Source: Gordonia jinghuaiqii (GTDB taxonomy: Bacteria > Actinomycetota > Actinomycetes > Mycobacteriales > Mycobacteriaceae). From it: a stretch of DNA of 64,000 nt. Shown here in pieces: positions 36,601-46,300 of the stretch (position 1 is the stretch's first letter; each line of letters starts with the position of its first letter). The position numbers were made by a program, and so were the translations under genes. The stretch is from the NCBI RefSeq assembly GCF_014041935.1, contig NZ_CP059491.1, forward strand, positions 992,001 through 1,056,000, written 5' to 3'. The notes under the pieces were generated by a model. That model was not told the DNA's origin, searched no databases, and worked only from the letters and a program-made list of their open reading frames with translations.

Positions 36601-37470
36601 GATATTCATCGACTCGAACCACTGATGGGTGCTGTGCGGGCGGCCCATACGGATGCGTCGATCATTTCGGATTCTCTCCGCGAGCGAGCTCACAGGATCA
36701 TCCAGCGTCTTGCATCGGACGCGAAGTCAAGAGTCCACGGGATCGACCGCAAGGATAACGCCAAACTGAGGGACCTCGTCGAAACTTGGTGGCGGGAGCC
36801 ACAAGTCGAAACGGACTTGCAGCGGTTCCTCGATGAGGCGGCGAAGACGATCGACGAATGGCGTAGTGAACACGAGTCGGCCATCGGACGCGAGAGCCGT
36901 TCAGCCCAGTTCGAGGTGATGACCGGTGACGGCGTCGGCTTCCAGACCGCCGACCGCGACTGGCTCGACGACGTGGCCGAGGGTGTGGGCGAGACAGCCG
37001 GAAACCTCGCGCCGCTGGTGAAAGCCTTTGGTAGCCGCGACGCGGTCTACCAGATCGGTAAGCAACTCGGCCACAAGTTCAAACCCTGGGGCGCGGTGAA
37101 AGGCGGAGCGAAGGTGGCGAAGGCTGGTGCGGTCCTGGCAGTCGTCGCCGCCGCGGCCGACGCTGCGGCGATGGCGAATGACGCGCGCAAGGCTAACGAG
37201 CATCAAGACCAGCAGGCTCGTGCCGCCGAGGCGATCGACAGGCGCGCTGAGGAACTACTGGTCGGCATCGTGGACGGTGACGAGGAACCCGGTCCCGTCC
37301 GCTTCCTCGTCGAGCGAATGGCAGAGCTCGAAGCGCTGCTTGACGAGCACTCCCAGCGCACCAGGGTGTTTCAGGACCTTGTGGGTTCTGCGTCCGCCCG
37401 AGCGCGCAGAGTCGAGGCGTTACTGGACTCCGCGGATGAACTGACCGGCACAGAAAGTGGGCGGGCGTGA
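33682..37470 (+). CDS. Giant GTPase with two G domains and two Gly/Ala-rich hydrophobic segments
   Basis: A 1262-residue protein. G domain 1: P-loop GRTGVGKS (residues 89-96), DTPG at 133-136, and NVRN at 196-199 in the place of NKxD. G domain 2: P-loop GDYNSGKSSLI with GKS at 746-748, DTPG at 789-792 and a proper NRCD at 852-855; the GDYNSGKSSLI form resembles dynamin-like proteins. Between and after them lie long helical regions and two Gly/Ala-rich hydrophobic segments (about 492-532 and 1139-1170) that could insert into or deform membranes. The gene overlaps the next GTPase gene by 4 nt. There is no close family that I can name; membrane-acting defence GTPase is the favoured inference. 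Ribosome binding site is weak (GGTTGGTGA). Confidence 0.9.
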   Translation: MTSEPTSLQDAVSGAIERGRAELSLLDDVVDRLVAAFAKTVDESADNAGEQPPLIRELEDIVRGIPRELRTHLDRERDALGTFNIAFFGRTGVGKSTLLSAFGELDGSYVSPGASDWTTDVRHIEWRGCRLYDTPGINGWGRTESRDDLEMRARRAVEIADIVLLCFDNQSQQAMEFSKIADWVRDYGKPVAVVLNVRNPRWRDPIKVPRRRRKNLSESVRQHADNIRTELANIGLPDTPVVAVHSRRALFARAATPFHGPGREDFLHEREEFGTETLTRWSNFETLERLITAAIVEGAADLRLNALREDVRARCKRSAEELSRLAGAIEKQAGALDREIESLFAILGYPEGEEREKWLQPAEVDLVAAAEATRGRPYTSPAKGSLDRYVRYLSASHLAQCRRKARTAADELIENAFNDHRTIDEAEFTKAVFDETAIRTAIDTVWTDRQTFLERELDMAAGQQSVLDHSATARAAAIRGSDGSGAAGKFVQGGGIAVGLGALAVPVAIANFWNPAGWVAGVAVAGVGVAGQLQQRFGKRLSERSEEAARKARVEAIANSHRAVNQTFDDYENLVVRGSREAAWVLVSESAIELLTQTVLLRRARGRVEKLVDALNVGANSIGASRAPQNVLIRAQEQLADTRTDLTRVLLGEDWLDSADSSGHVPQVDPGTRVMYAERHESDKRRLCDAIIELWAAPPTVSIRAWRDEVEAEALRDPGLLEVTQSFSGVARAKPVLSVFGDYNSGKSSLIRRILLENDVRATESIDIRAVPATEASDRYELPRFDLVDTPGLQGGDPGHAQHAVQSAVESALVFVVVHINLLVGDTALLEQLARGSSEHAAKGDRMIFLINRCDELGADPLTTPDTFLNLAQRKREELCAALARRSIDVGVDRVHVLSGDPYGLAGGDHELDKHDFDGNRAWDGVGALIEAIAELPDDVVSSASVAAAFDSAVTALKRRMRDLHLQQDEVRADIHRLEPLMGAVRAAHTDASIISDSLRERAHRIIQRLASDAKSRVHGIDRKDNAKLRDLVETWWREPQVETDLQRFLDEAAKTIDEWRSEHESAIGRESRSAQFEVMTGDGVGFQTADRDWLDDVAEGVGETAGNLAPLVKAFGSRDAVYQIGKQLGHKFKPWGAVKGGAKVAKAGAVLAVVAAAADAAAMANDARKANEHQDQQARAAEAIDRRAEELLVGIVDGDEEPGPVRFLVERMAELEALLDEHSQRTRVFQDLVGSASARARRVEALLDSADELTGTESGRA

Positions 37471-39017
37471 ACCAGATCGACATCACCGCAGTACGAAAGT
37501 GGCTAGAGCACATCCCTGGCGGCTCGCTGGCCGAGCGGTATGAGACAGAGTGGACCGCGTTCGAGCGGCTGGATCGTCCTGTGGTGACTCTTTTCGGCGC
37601 GTATGACACGGGTAAGAGTTCGCTCCTGCGTCGTCTGCTCATCGATGCGGGAGCCCAGGTTCCCGAATGGCTGACGATCAGCGCGCGCCACGAGACCTTC
37701 GAAGTGAACGAGGTGGAACTCGCCGGCTGCATCGCACGAGACACACCGGGCTTCGTGGTCGGCGCATCCGATATTCGCGCCCAGAACAACTCCGAACGTG
37801 CGCTGGCAGCAGTCGGATTGACCGACATCGGGGTTGCGGTTCTGACACCGCAACTCGCCACCGCTGAGCGCGATGTACTTCGGGAGGTCGCTTGCGCTGG
37901 ATGGCCAGAGGGTGCCTTGTGGTTCGTCATCTCGCGTTTCGACGAGGCCGGCGCGAATCCTGAGTACGACGCGGATGGCTACCGTGAACTGGGCGACCGC
38001 AAGGTGCGGGAGCTTCTCGACGTGTTCGATCAGGTGGATCGCGAACGAGTGTATGTCGTGGCTCAAGACCCTTTCCAGACGGCAGGTCCCGACCTCGACG
38101 TGGATCGCGAGGAATGGGATGCCTATCGAGACTGGGACGGCATGCGCGAACTGGCCGACGCTATCGAGCAGATCTCGACGGCGTCGCTATCGGGACTCCG
38201 ACGCGCAGCAGGTCAGCGGTACTGGAAAGCGGTTGTCTCTGAGGTTCTTCGGGAATTGCACGATCGGCTGGCCGAGTTCACGGCCAGTGCCGAAGTCGCG
38301 TCGCACGGCGTGGCACGACGCAACAGTTGGTTGAGTGAGCTCGAAGTCCTGGACCGAGCAGCGCGCGCGGACTTGAACGGTCTGGTCGAAGAGGTCTTCG
38401 ACCAATCGTGGACCGCGCAAGACAATTCAGCCCGAGATCTACAGCGCGAGATCGAGATCGCACTTGATCGTTGGTTCACCAAGCATGAAGCACGCCTCCA
38501 GAGACTGAAAACATCGATCGGCAAGGCGGGCGACCGGGACCGTGCCAGGCCTTCGTGGGATGGCTTCGTCTCGCTTGTCGCTTCGGTTGACTCGGCGCCG
38601 ACAGTCGATCCGAACAGTGGATACTCGCGTCACGTGGAGGACCTGGGGCCGATGTTGATCGCCTTGCTGAAGGCGACGCAGGGTGTCCAAGAGAAAGCCT
38701 CTTCTGCAAAGGGTTCCAACCACACTGTGCGAGGTGTTGCCATCGCGGAAGCGGCCTTTCCCGTCGCACTGTACATCGCGAAGATCGTGGATGACCGGAA
38801 TGCCGCCATGGCGGGTGGTCAGGGTGCGGCTGCCTACAGCCTGACGGAAGCGGTGAGTGAATGTACGCGTCAGGCGAACGATGCGTGGGCCCCGTTCGTC
38901 GAAGACGTACGGGCATTGATCGACGCCGAGTCGGGTGAGCAGGCGGCGCTCGACGAGAGTCTACGAAGGATAGTCCAAGACTTGGAGACGGCGGTACAGG
39001 AGGGAAGTAACCTCTGA
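37467..39017 (+). CDS. Partner dynamin-like GTPase (516 aa)
   Basis: A 516-residue GTPase related to the second G domain of its neighbour: FGAYDTGKSSLLRRLL with GKS at 49-51, DTPG at 92-95, and SRFD at 156-159 where NKxD is expected, so the guanine-specifying Asn is Ser. A helical C-terminal half follows with an Ala/Gly-rich segment (IAEAAFPVALYIAKIV, AMAGGQGAAAYS). GTG at 37467 lies inside the stop of the upstream gene (GTGA), giving strict coupling and suggesting a stoichiometric complex. Three G domains from two genes is reminiscent of hetero-oligomeric dynamin-like pairs. It converges on the metallopeptidase-RelE gene over 68 nt. Confidence 0.9.
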   Translation: MNQIDITAVRKWLEHIPGGSLAERYETEWTAFERLDRPVVTLFGAYDTGKSSLLRRLLIDAGAQVPEWLTISARHETFEVNEVELAGCIARDTPGFVVGASDIRAQNNSERALAAVGLTDIGVAVLTPQLATAERDVLREVACAGWPEGALWFVISRFDEAGANPEYDADGYRELGDRKVRELLDVFDQVDRERVYVVAQDPFQTAGPDLDVDREEWDAYRDWDGMRELADAIEQISTASLSGLRRAAGQRYWKAVVSEVLRELHDRLAEFTASAEVASHGVARRNSWLSELEVLDRAARADLNGLVEEVFDQSWTAQDNSARDLQREIEIALDRWFTKHEARLQRLKTSIGKAGDRDRARPSWDGFVSLVASVDSAPTVDPNSGYSRHVEDLGPMLIALLKATQGVQEKASSAKGSNHTVRGVAIAEAAFPVALYIAKIVDDRNAAMAGGQGAAAYSLTEAVSECTRQANDAWAPFVEDVRALIDAESGEQAALDESLRRIVQDLETAVQEGSNL

Positions 39018-39085
39018 TCGTCCCGCCGGTGGGCGCGGACTCCAGAGCAAACATGGCGCCGCGCGGACTCGTCGAGAAGGTGTCC

Positions 39086-40312
39086 TCAGCCGTGCCCCAT
39101 GGCTTTATGGTTGCCGATGTCCTCTGCGGCCCAGACTGTCTCATCCGGATTATAGCGAAGGTGGGCTCGGAAGTTGCTGTCCACCCGCACCGAGTAGTAG
39201 TTCGGGCCACCCGGTTTCCAGCGTTTGAAATCAAGACTCTTAAGTGCGGTCGACCTCTTCAAGTCGGCCTTCCGTATTTGCCATTGCTTCTGCAAGCGTT
39301 TGTCGAGTTTGCGCAGTGATCGTGTGAAACCTGACGTTTCCGTAATCTCCAGGATCGTGCGAAACGCCGAAATCCCGATCCCGAGCGTCATCAGCAGATC
39401 GTCGCGATCGTGGACGATGATCGGGCAGCGGGTCCAGTCGACGCGCACCAGCCCCGGGTAGAAGATCAGGGGGTCCAGAGCGTCGGGTGCACGCCAAGTC
39501 GGCGCGGAGGACTTGTGGTGATCGCGCGAGAGCTGGCGACAGTGGTCGAGGTAATGGCTGCGGGACCGCGCGTAATCCGGACCGTCGCAGTACCCGGCGG
39601 GTTGCTGCTTGCAGAACTCCTTAAGTGCGCCGTAGGCGCCACCCGAGTTGGACAGGACCTGGCTCGGGTGGCGGAAGCCGCGCAACATGTAGGCGTTGGC
39701 GAGGGCTTCTTCCAATTCGTCGTACCCGTTCGAATTGCGAAGCTCCGCCGCCGCAGGCCAGAACACGCTCACTCCGGTGGCAAGCTCCCAGTTCGCCGCC
39801 ATACAGTCCACCGAGAAGTGAAACAGCTCGTGTCGTGCGATTGCGTGGAAGGCGAGTTCCACCTTTCGTGACGTCGGTAGTGGGAGGGTACTGAAAGCTC
39901 GGATGGCCAGGTAGACAACACCGTCGAACGGAATGTGAACGCCGTGCTGATAGGAGCGCTGGTGGAATGTGACGTACCATCCGAGAGCGTCTAAGCCGTG
40001 GATCTGTTCGAGACGCTGCAATTGCTCCAGGCGCTCTTTTCCGAGCGCGTTCCGGAGGTCGTCGTCGGTGATCTCCGGTGGAACCTCGAAGAACACCATG
40101 GGGTCGTCGGCGAACGTCTGGTCCTCGATCTCAAAGTCCTCGGTGTCGACACCCACGACCGATAGGTCGGTGGAGTTCGGTACCTCGAGCGCCGGATCGC
40201 CGCCGATCTCGACGAACTCGGGGAGAGGCACGTCTTCCCGCATGGCCCCTGGGATGTCCTGCAGTGCAGACCGAATGCTGCTGACACTCGGAACCTCGAG
40301 CGATGAACCCAT
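39086..40312 (-). CDS. HExxH metallopeptidase-like protein with C-terminal RelE-like domain
   Basis: A 408-residue protein. Residues 161-165 are HELFH in AFHAIARHELFHFSVDCMA, and 36-41 residues downstream lies ELEEALANAYMLR. HExxH plus a distal Glu in an EALANAY-type helix is the gluzincin metal and catalytic signature. The last ~65 residues (KRSTALKSLDFKRWKPGG, YYSVRVDSNFRAHLRY and DIGNHKAMGHG) match the strand pattern and IGxH end of RelE/HigB/ParE-type mRNA interferases. ATG at 40312 has GAAGGA 8 nt upstream. No antitoxin is adjacent on its strand. It is convergent with the GTPase pair and divergent from the addB-like gene. A protease-activated or self-regulated toxin is the inference. Confidence 0.85.
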   Translation of the reverse strand: MGSSLEVPSVSSIRSALQDIPGAMREDVPLPEFVEIGGDPALEVPNSTDLSVVGVDTEDFEIEDQTFADDPMVFFEVPPEITDDDLRNALGKERLEQLQRLEQIHGLDALGWYVTFHQRSYQHGVHIPFDGVVYLAIRAFSTLPLPTSRKVELAFHAIARHELFHFSVDCMAANWELATGVSVFWPAAAELRNSNGYDELEEALANAYMLRGFRHPSQVLSNSGGAYGALKEFCKQQPAGYCDGPDYARSRSHYLDHCRQLSRDHHKSSAPTWRAPDALDPLIFYPGLVRVDWTRCPIIVHDRDDLLMTLGIGISAFRTILEITETSGFTRSLRKLDKRLQKQWQIRKADLKRSTALKSLDFKRWKPGGPNYYSVRVDSNFRAHLRYNPDETVWAAEDIGNHKAMGHG

Positions 40313-40537
40313 GCATGTATTCCTTCGGAACCCGGTACGAGAACGACTGCCGTCAAACGAATCTATAACTCTGTTGGCACCGGAATCGCAACGGGGGCGT
40401 CGAGCGGGGAATAGCGTTCCCGCGACGCTAAACGAGTCTGCTGCCCAGACGTGTCGTGCACTTTGTTCGCTCGATGGGGCTGGAGAGGATTTCGCAGGTT
40501 CGGTCACCATGTCACACCCACCAGGCATGATGACCCC

Positions 40538-43348
40538 ATGCCCACCGTGATGGACCAGTTGACGGAGGCGGTGTCCCGCGCCAAGTCCGGCTCACCGCTG
40601 ACCCAGGTCACCGTCATCGTGCCGAGCCACGGCTCCGGCCGGGACGTCCTGCATCACCTGGCGCGGACGCAGGGAGTGGCCAACACCAGCGTCCTCACGC
40701 TTGCGCAGGTGGTGGACAAGCTTGCCGCACCCGCTCTCGCGCCTCGCCAACCGTTGCAGTATCCGCTCCTGGAGGCGGCGGTCCAGCGGGTCCTCGCCGA
40801 CGCGCCGGGCGTCTTCGCCGACGTTGCCGACGAGCCCATCACGTCACAGGCGCTCGCGAGCGCAGCCTGGGAACTCACCGGTATCGCCGAGCCGGCGATG
40901 CAGTCGCCGACGCCCCTCGTCGCCGATCTGCTGCGTATCCATCGCGCCACCACGGAGCGTTTGACCGGCTCGTATTACCCTCAGCAGGAGGCGTATTCGG
41001 TCGCCGCCGAACGACTAGACGAGCTCGGGTCGGTGATCGTCCATCACCCGGCCGCTCACACGCCCGCCGAGCAAGCCCTTCTCCGTGAGCTCCGGCGCTG
41101 CGGCGAGACCATCGACGCGAACACCCACGTCTCACCCACCCAGGTCATCCACACCTCCGACGCCGACGACGAGATCCGCGCTGTCGTCCGGCTGGTCCGC
41201 AAACACCTCGCCAGCGGGGTGCCCGGCCACCGCATCGGCATCTTCTACGGCACCGACGACCCCTACCTGCCGCTGCTCCACGAGCACCTCACCGCCGGCC
41301 ACATCGCGTTCACCGGACCCGAATGCCACACCCTCGTCGACCGTCCCACCGGTCGCGCACTACTCGGTCTGCTGGCACTCGACCACGACGCGATGCCCCG
41401 ACGGGAACTGTTCACCCTCCTCGCCGAAGGCTCACTCCGACGCCCCGAACTCGACGACACGCCGATCACGCAGCCTCAAATCGAACGCCTCACGCGCAGC
41501 GACGAACCCATCGTCGGCGGTGACGACTGGGAGCGCCTCACCCGCGTCGCCGCGCACGAGAAGCACCACGCCAGGGCCGCTGCCGTCCACTCCTACGTCC
41601 GTCGCCTGCAGGCCGACCTGCGCGCTCTCGTCGACGCGCCGGACTGGGCCACCGTCGCCGGACATCTGAACACCTTGCTCGCCACCTACTTTCGCACGCC
41701 GAAACGCGAGACCGCGGTCGCAGACCTCGCCGCGATCCGCGCCGACTGCGCGGGAATCGCCCTGATGGACGGCATCGCACCGCAACCCACCGCGGCTCGG
41801 GTGCTCGACGCGGTCTCGATCCGGCTGAACGCGCACCGAGGCATGCACGGGACGTCGGGTGCAGGCGTCACGGTCGCACCGATTTCATCGGGAGTCGGCC
41901 GCGACCTCGACGTCTGCGTCGTCGTCGGTGCTGCCGAAGGCATCGTGCCCACACCCCGCCGCGACGACCCGCTTCTCCCGCCGGAACTGATCGGCATCAC
42001 CGCCCGCGATCACATGGAACGCCAACGCCTCGCCTTCGCCGGTGCTGTGAGCGCCGGCCGCGCCGAACGGGTCGTCACGTTCCCGCGCGGTAACCTGCGC
42101 GGCGGCGCCGAGAAGGTACCGTCCCGCTGGCTACTCCCGGCGCTGGCCGATCTCGCCGGGCGCGACGTCGACGTCGTCAACTGGCAACGCGCGACGGAGA
42201 ATTCGCCGCAGATCGTTGCAGTCGACTCCTTCGACGTCGCGGCCCAACGCGCCGACGAGCGCATCGGCGCCTCCGCGGCCTCCGACACCGAATGGCGCCT
42301 CCGCGAACTCGCCGCCGTCCCAGCAGACAGTCGTCGCGGCGCGCTCGACGATCCGATCATCAACCGTGGCATGCACATGCGCAGCGACCGCCTCAACGGC
42401 CGCTTCACCCGGTTCAACGGCAACCTGTCGTCGGTCAGCGGACTCATCACCACCTTCGATCAGCCGGTGTCGCCGACCGGCCTCGAACTGTGGGTGCAGA
42501 GCCCCTACCAGTACTTCCTCGAACACATCCTGCGCCTGCGTGCCCTCGACGACCCCGACGAGATCGCCCAGATCGACGCATTGACGCGGGGGACCCTGAT
42601 CCACACCATTCTCGAGCGGTACGTCCGCGCGACCATGGACGGCGCAGAGCTCGATCTCGCCCGCCTGCGGATTGTTGCTGAAAAAGTTCTCGACGAGGCG
42701 CAGGCCAACAGTCCGGGCTGGCTCGAACAGCTGTGGGCCAAGGACCGCGGCACCATCATGCGCGACCTGGACGAATGGTTCACCCACGACCACACCGACG
42801 CCGCCGACGGTTGGCGGCCGACTCACGCGGAGGCGGACTTCGGCCTCGACGCGCCCGGCACTCACGAGGTCTCGCTGGCACTGGGCGAGAACAAGATTCG
42901 CTTCTGCGGGCAGATCGACCGCATCGATCGCCACCATGGCGGCCGCATCCGCGTCACCGACTACAAGACCGGCAAGGCCGACAAGTACAAGGACCTCGCC
43001 GAGAGCACACCCACCAACTCGGGTCTGCAATTCCAGCTTCCCGTCTACGGACTGTTCGCCCGCACCTTCGGCGCCGACGTCGAAGCTCGGTACTGGTTCA
43101 TCACCAGCAAAGGCAAGTTCGCCTCGGTCGGCTACCCCGTCACCGCCGATGTCGTCGCCACCCTCATCGACGACATGACGCTCGTGCACAAGTCGATCCG
43201 GGCCGGCTACTTCCCGCCCAAGATCGAAGACACCCACTGGGACCTGCCCGTCATCGACCTCCTCGGACGTGCCGGGCTGCGACGCGCCTGGGCCGCACTG
43301 GAACACGTCGACGAACTGTCCGACTACGTGCAGAAGTACGGAGGCTGA
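40538..43348 (+). CDS. AddB/RecC-like PD-(D/E)XK nuclease subunit
   Basis: A 936-residue protein related to AddB-type subunits. The N terminus (VTVIVPSHGSGRDVLHHLAR) keeps the position of an AddB Walker A but without GKT, so the helicase half is probably inactive. The C-terminal PD-(D/E)XK nuclease shows CGQIDRIDRHHGGRIRVTDYKTGK with D808-Y-K810, and FQLPVYGLFAR for the last motif. The cysteine ahead of the nuclease domain that helps hold the AddB iron-sulfur cluster is Ser here (QSPYQYFLEHIL). ATG at 40538 is used; its upstream 40 nt are duplicated at 58930. The stop is 1 nt before the addA-like ATG. It is not part of the housekeeping AdnAB type. Confidence 0.88.
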   Translation: MPTVMDQLTEAVSRAKSGSPLTQVTVIVPSHGSGRDVLHHLARTQGVANTSVLTLAQVVDKLAAPALAPRQPLQYPLLEAAVQRVLADAPGVFADVADEPITSQALASAAWELTGIAEPAMQSPTPLVADLLRIHRATTERLTGSYYPQQEAYSVAAERLDELGSVIVHHPAAHTPAEQALLRELRRCGETIDANTHVSPTQVIHTSDADDEIRAVVRLVRKHLASGVPGHRIGIFYGTDDPYLPLLHEHLTAGHIAFTGPECHTLVDRPTGRALLGLLALDHDAMPRRELFTLLAEGSLRRPELDDTPITQPQIERLTRSDEPIVGGDDWERLTRVAAHEKHHARAAAVHSYVRRLQADLRALVDAPDWATVAGHLNTLLATYFRTPKRETAVADLAAIRADCAGIALMDGIAPQPTAARVLDAVSIRLNAHRGMHGTSGAGVTVAPISSGVGRDLDVCVVVGAAEGIVPTPRRDDPLLPPELIGITARDHMERQRLAFAGAVSAGRAERVVTFPRGNLRGGAEKVPSRWLLPALADLAGRDVDVVNWQRATENSPQIVAVDSFDVAAQRADERIGASAASDTEWRLRELAAVPADSRRGALDDPIINRGMHMRSDRLNGRFTRFNGNLSSVSGLITTFDQPVSPTGLELWVQSPYQYFLEHILRLRALDDPDEIAQIDALTRGTLIHTILERYVRATMDGAELDLARLRIVAEKVLDEAQANSPGWLEQLWAKDRGTIMRDLDEWFTHDHTDAADGWRPTHAEADFGLDAPGTHEVSLALGENKIRFCGQIDRIDRHHGGRIRVTDYKTGKADKYKDLAESTPTNSGLQFQLPVYGLFARTFGADVEARYWFITSKGKFASVGYPVTADVVATLIDDMTLVHKSIRAGYFPPKIEDTHWDLPVIDLLGRAGLRRAWAALEHVDELSDYVQKYGG

Positions 43349-43349
43349 G

Positions 43350-46300
43350 ATGACCGCAGCACAACTCGCCGACCAGGCTGCGCGCGATCGCATCACCACC
43401 GACACCGGCGCCACCCTGTTCGTCGAAGCCGGCGCCGGCAGCGGCAAGACCCATTCGCTGGTCGGCCGCATCTGTCACCTCGTGCTGCACGACCGCATCG
43501 AACTCGACGCCGTCGCCGCCATCACCTTCACCGAGAAAGCCGCAGCCGAACTCCGCGAACGCGTGCGTGTCGAACTCGCCAGACACGACACCGACCGTGC
43601 GCGAGCCGCTCTCGAACAGATCGACACCGCAGCCATCGGGACGCTGCACGCGTTCGCGGCCTGCATCATCGGCGAGCATCCCCTCGAAGCCGGTGTGCCA
43701 CCACACATCGCGGTCGTCGACGCCATGGGCTCCCAGCTGTCCTTCGAACGCCGCTGGCGTCGCATGCGCACCCGACTGTTCACCGACGACGCCCCACCCA
43801 TGCTGGTCGACGCCATGGGCATCGTGATGGCCGCCGGAGCATCGCTCGACCAGATGCGCACACTCGCCGACGCGCTGGACCGCAACTGGGATCGCCTGAC
43901 TCTCGACGACGACCCGCAGGGCATCGCACCCGCCGACATCGACCGCATCTTGTGGGAGACCGACGCCATCATCGACAAGCTCGACGATTGTCTCGATCCG
44001 GAGGACAAGCTCGCGGTCAAACTCGAGGAACTCCGTGAATGGCGGATCCTGGTTGCCGCGGAACGCGATTCCTTCGGGTGGGTTCCGATGGTGGACCTGT
44101 GCCCGAAGCTCGGCAACGTGGGTCGGGGGTCCGCGTGGCGCGGTGGTGTGGCGCAATGCAAAGAGATCAAGGCCGCCGCCAAGGCGCTGCGCGAGGAGAT
44201 CTGCTCCGACGTGGTCGGCACCTACGTCGACGGCGCGGTGCGCGTCGTGGTCCGCCACCTGTCGGAGATCGTCCTCGAGGAGGCGCGCGAGCGGCAGCGC
44301 AGCGGCCAGCTCGAATTCCACGACCTGCTCGTCCTGGCCCGCGACGTACTCGGAAAGCCGGAGGTCGCCGCGACCGCCCATCAGCGCTACCAGCGCGTCC
44401 TCCTCGACGAGTTCCAGGACACCGATCCGCTGCAACTCACACTGGCACAACGCATCGTCGCCGGTCGAGACGAAGCCGGCCGGCTCTTCACCGTCGGCGA
44501 CCCAAAACAGTCCATTTACCGCTTCCGGCGCGCCGACATCGCGGCGTACATGTCCGCGCGGGATGGCACCCCGCCCGCTGATGTCGTACAGCTGACCACC
44601 AACTTCCGGTCCACGCGGCCCGTTCTCGACTGGGTCAACGCTGTTTTCGGCCGGCTCATCGTCGCTGAGCATCACGTGCAGCCCGACTACACGCCGCTCG
44701 ACCCGGCCCCGGGCCGACCCCGCTGGGACCTCTCCTGGGGGCCCAAGCCGTTCGTCTTCCCCGACACCGAGGAACCCGTCGATGACGAGGACGCACTCTC
44801 TCCCGCCGAAGCCCTCCGCGCACGCGAGTCGCGCGACGTCGCGAAGATCATCGCCACCGCCATCGAGAACGGCTGGTGCAAGGAGACATTCGACGGGGAT
44901 GCGTACCAGCATGTCCCGTTGCGCTGGAAGGACATCTGCATCCTCATCCCGTCGCGCGCGGTACTGCCGTTCCTGGAGAAGAGCCTCGACGCCGCGGGCA
45001 TCGAGTTCCGTTCGGAGGCATCGAGTCTGGTGTACTCGACGCAAGAGGTGCACGACCTCCTCGTCACCTGTCGCGCGTTGGCGAACACGGCAGACGAGGC
45101 CGCACTCGTCGCCGCCCTGCGTACCCCACTGTTCGGCTGCGGTGACGACGACCTGCTCCGCTGGAAAGCCGCCGACGGCCGATGGAGCATCTACGCCGAC
45201 GCGCCCACCACAGAGTTGGCCGGGTCGCCGGTGGCGGCCGCATGTGCATACCTGAGGGCGCTGTCTTTGGAACTGGGGGGCCTGAACCCGGGCGCACTGC
45301 TGAGCCGCCAGGCGACGGATCGTCGGGTGTTCGAGGTGTCCATGGACTCGCCCCGTCACCGCGACGTCTGGCGGCGTCTCCGCTTCGTCATCGACCAGGC
45401 CCGCGCCTGGTACGCCGAAGACCGCGGCTCGCTGCGCGACTACATCGACTGGGCCGCCACCCAGGCCGACGAGAACGCGCGCGTCGCCGAGACCGTCCTC
45501 CCCGAGATCGGTGTCGACGCCGTGCGCATCATGACCATCCATGCCGCCAAGGGCTTACAGTTCCCGATGGTCGTCGTCGCCGGCATGAGCGGCGGATTCC
45601 GCAGCCAGCCCGAACCGCTGCTGTGGGATTATGACGAGCAGCTGCAGGCATGCGCGTCGAAGAACGTGACGTCGAAAGGCTATGAGGCAGCGGCAAAGAC
45701 CGAGAAGGCGCACGCCGAGGCGGAGAAGAAGCGCCTGTTGTACGTCGCGTGCACGCGCGCCGAGAGTCACCTCGCGGTCTCCGGATACGTCGGGAAGAAC
45801 GCATCCTGGGGAGCCGCGCTCGCACCCGCACTGGAGGGTTTGCCCAACGACGTCCCCGAGCTCGTCGAACCGGTCAGGCGCGACGACGAAGCGATCGCCC
45901 AGCACGAACGACAGGACTGGGTCGACTGGGCGGCAGAGACCGCTGCGATCGAGACGGCTTCGTCGCTCCGGGCCTCCTACTCGGCGACGCGGATCGTCCA
46001 CGGCGTCGATGACGCCGAAGCCTCTGTTCTGCAGGGGTACCGAGATTCCGGACGGCTGACGGCGCCGGTAGCCGAACAGGTCCCGGTCGGCACCGCGAGC
46101 CCTGACAGCGGCGCGACGCTGGGTACCGCCCTGCACGCGCTGCTCGAACAGGTCGGGTTGGGTACTGCTGTCGATGACGAATTCGACGAGACTGCCCGGC
46201 GCGCGGCCGCACTCGCGGGCGTCGTCGACGCGGATCAGTTCGTGGCGCTGGCTCGGTCGGCGTTGCAGTCGGCACCGGTTCAGCGGGCTGCCGTCCGCGA

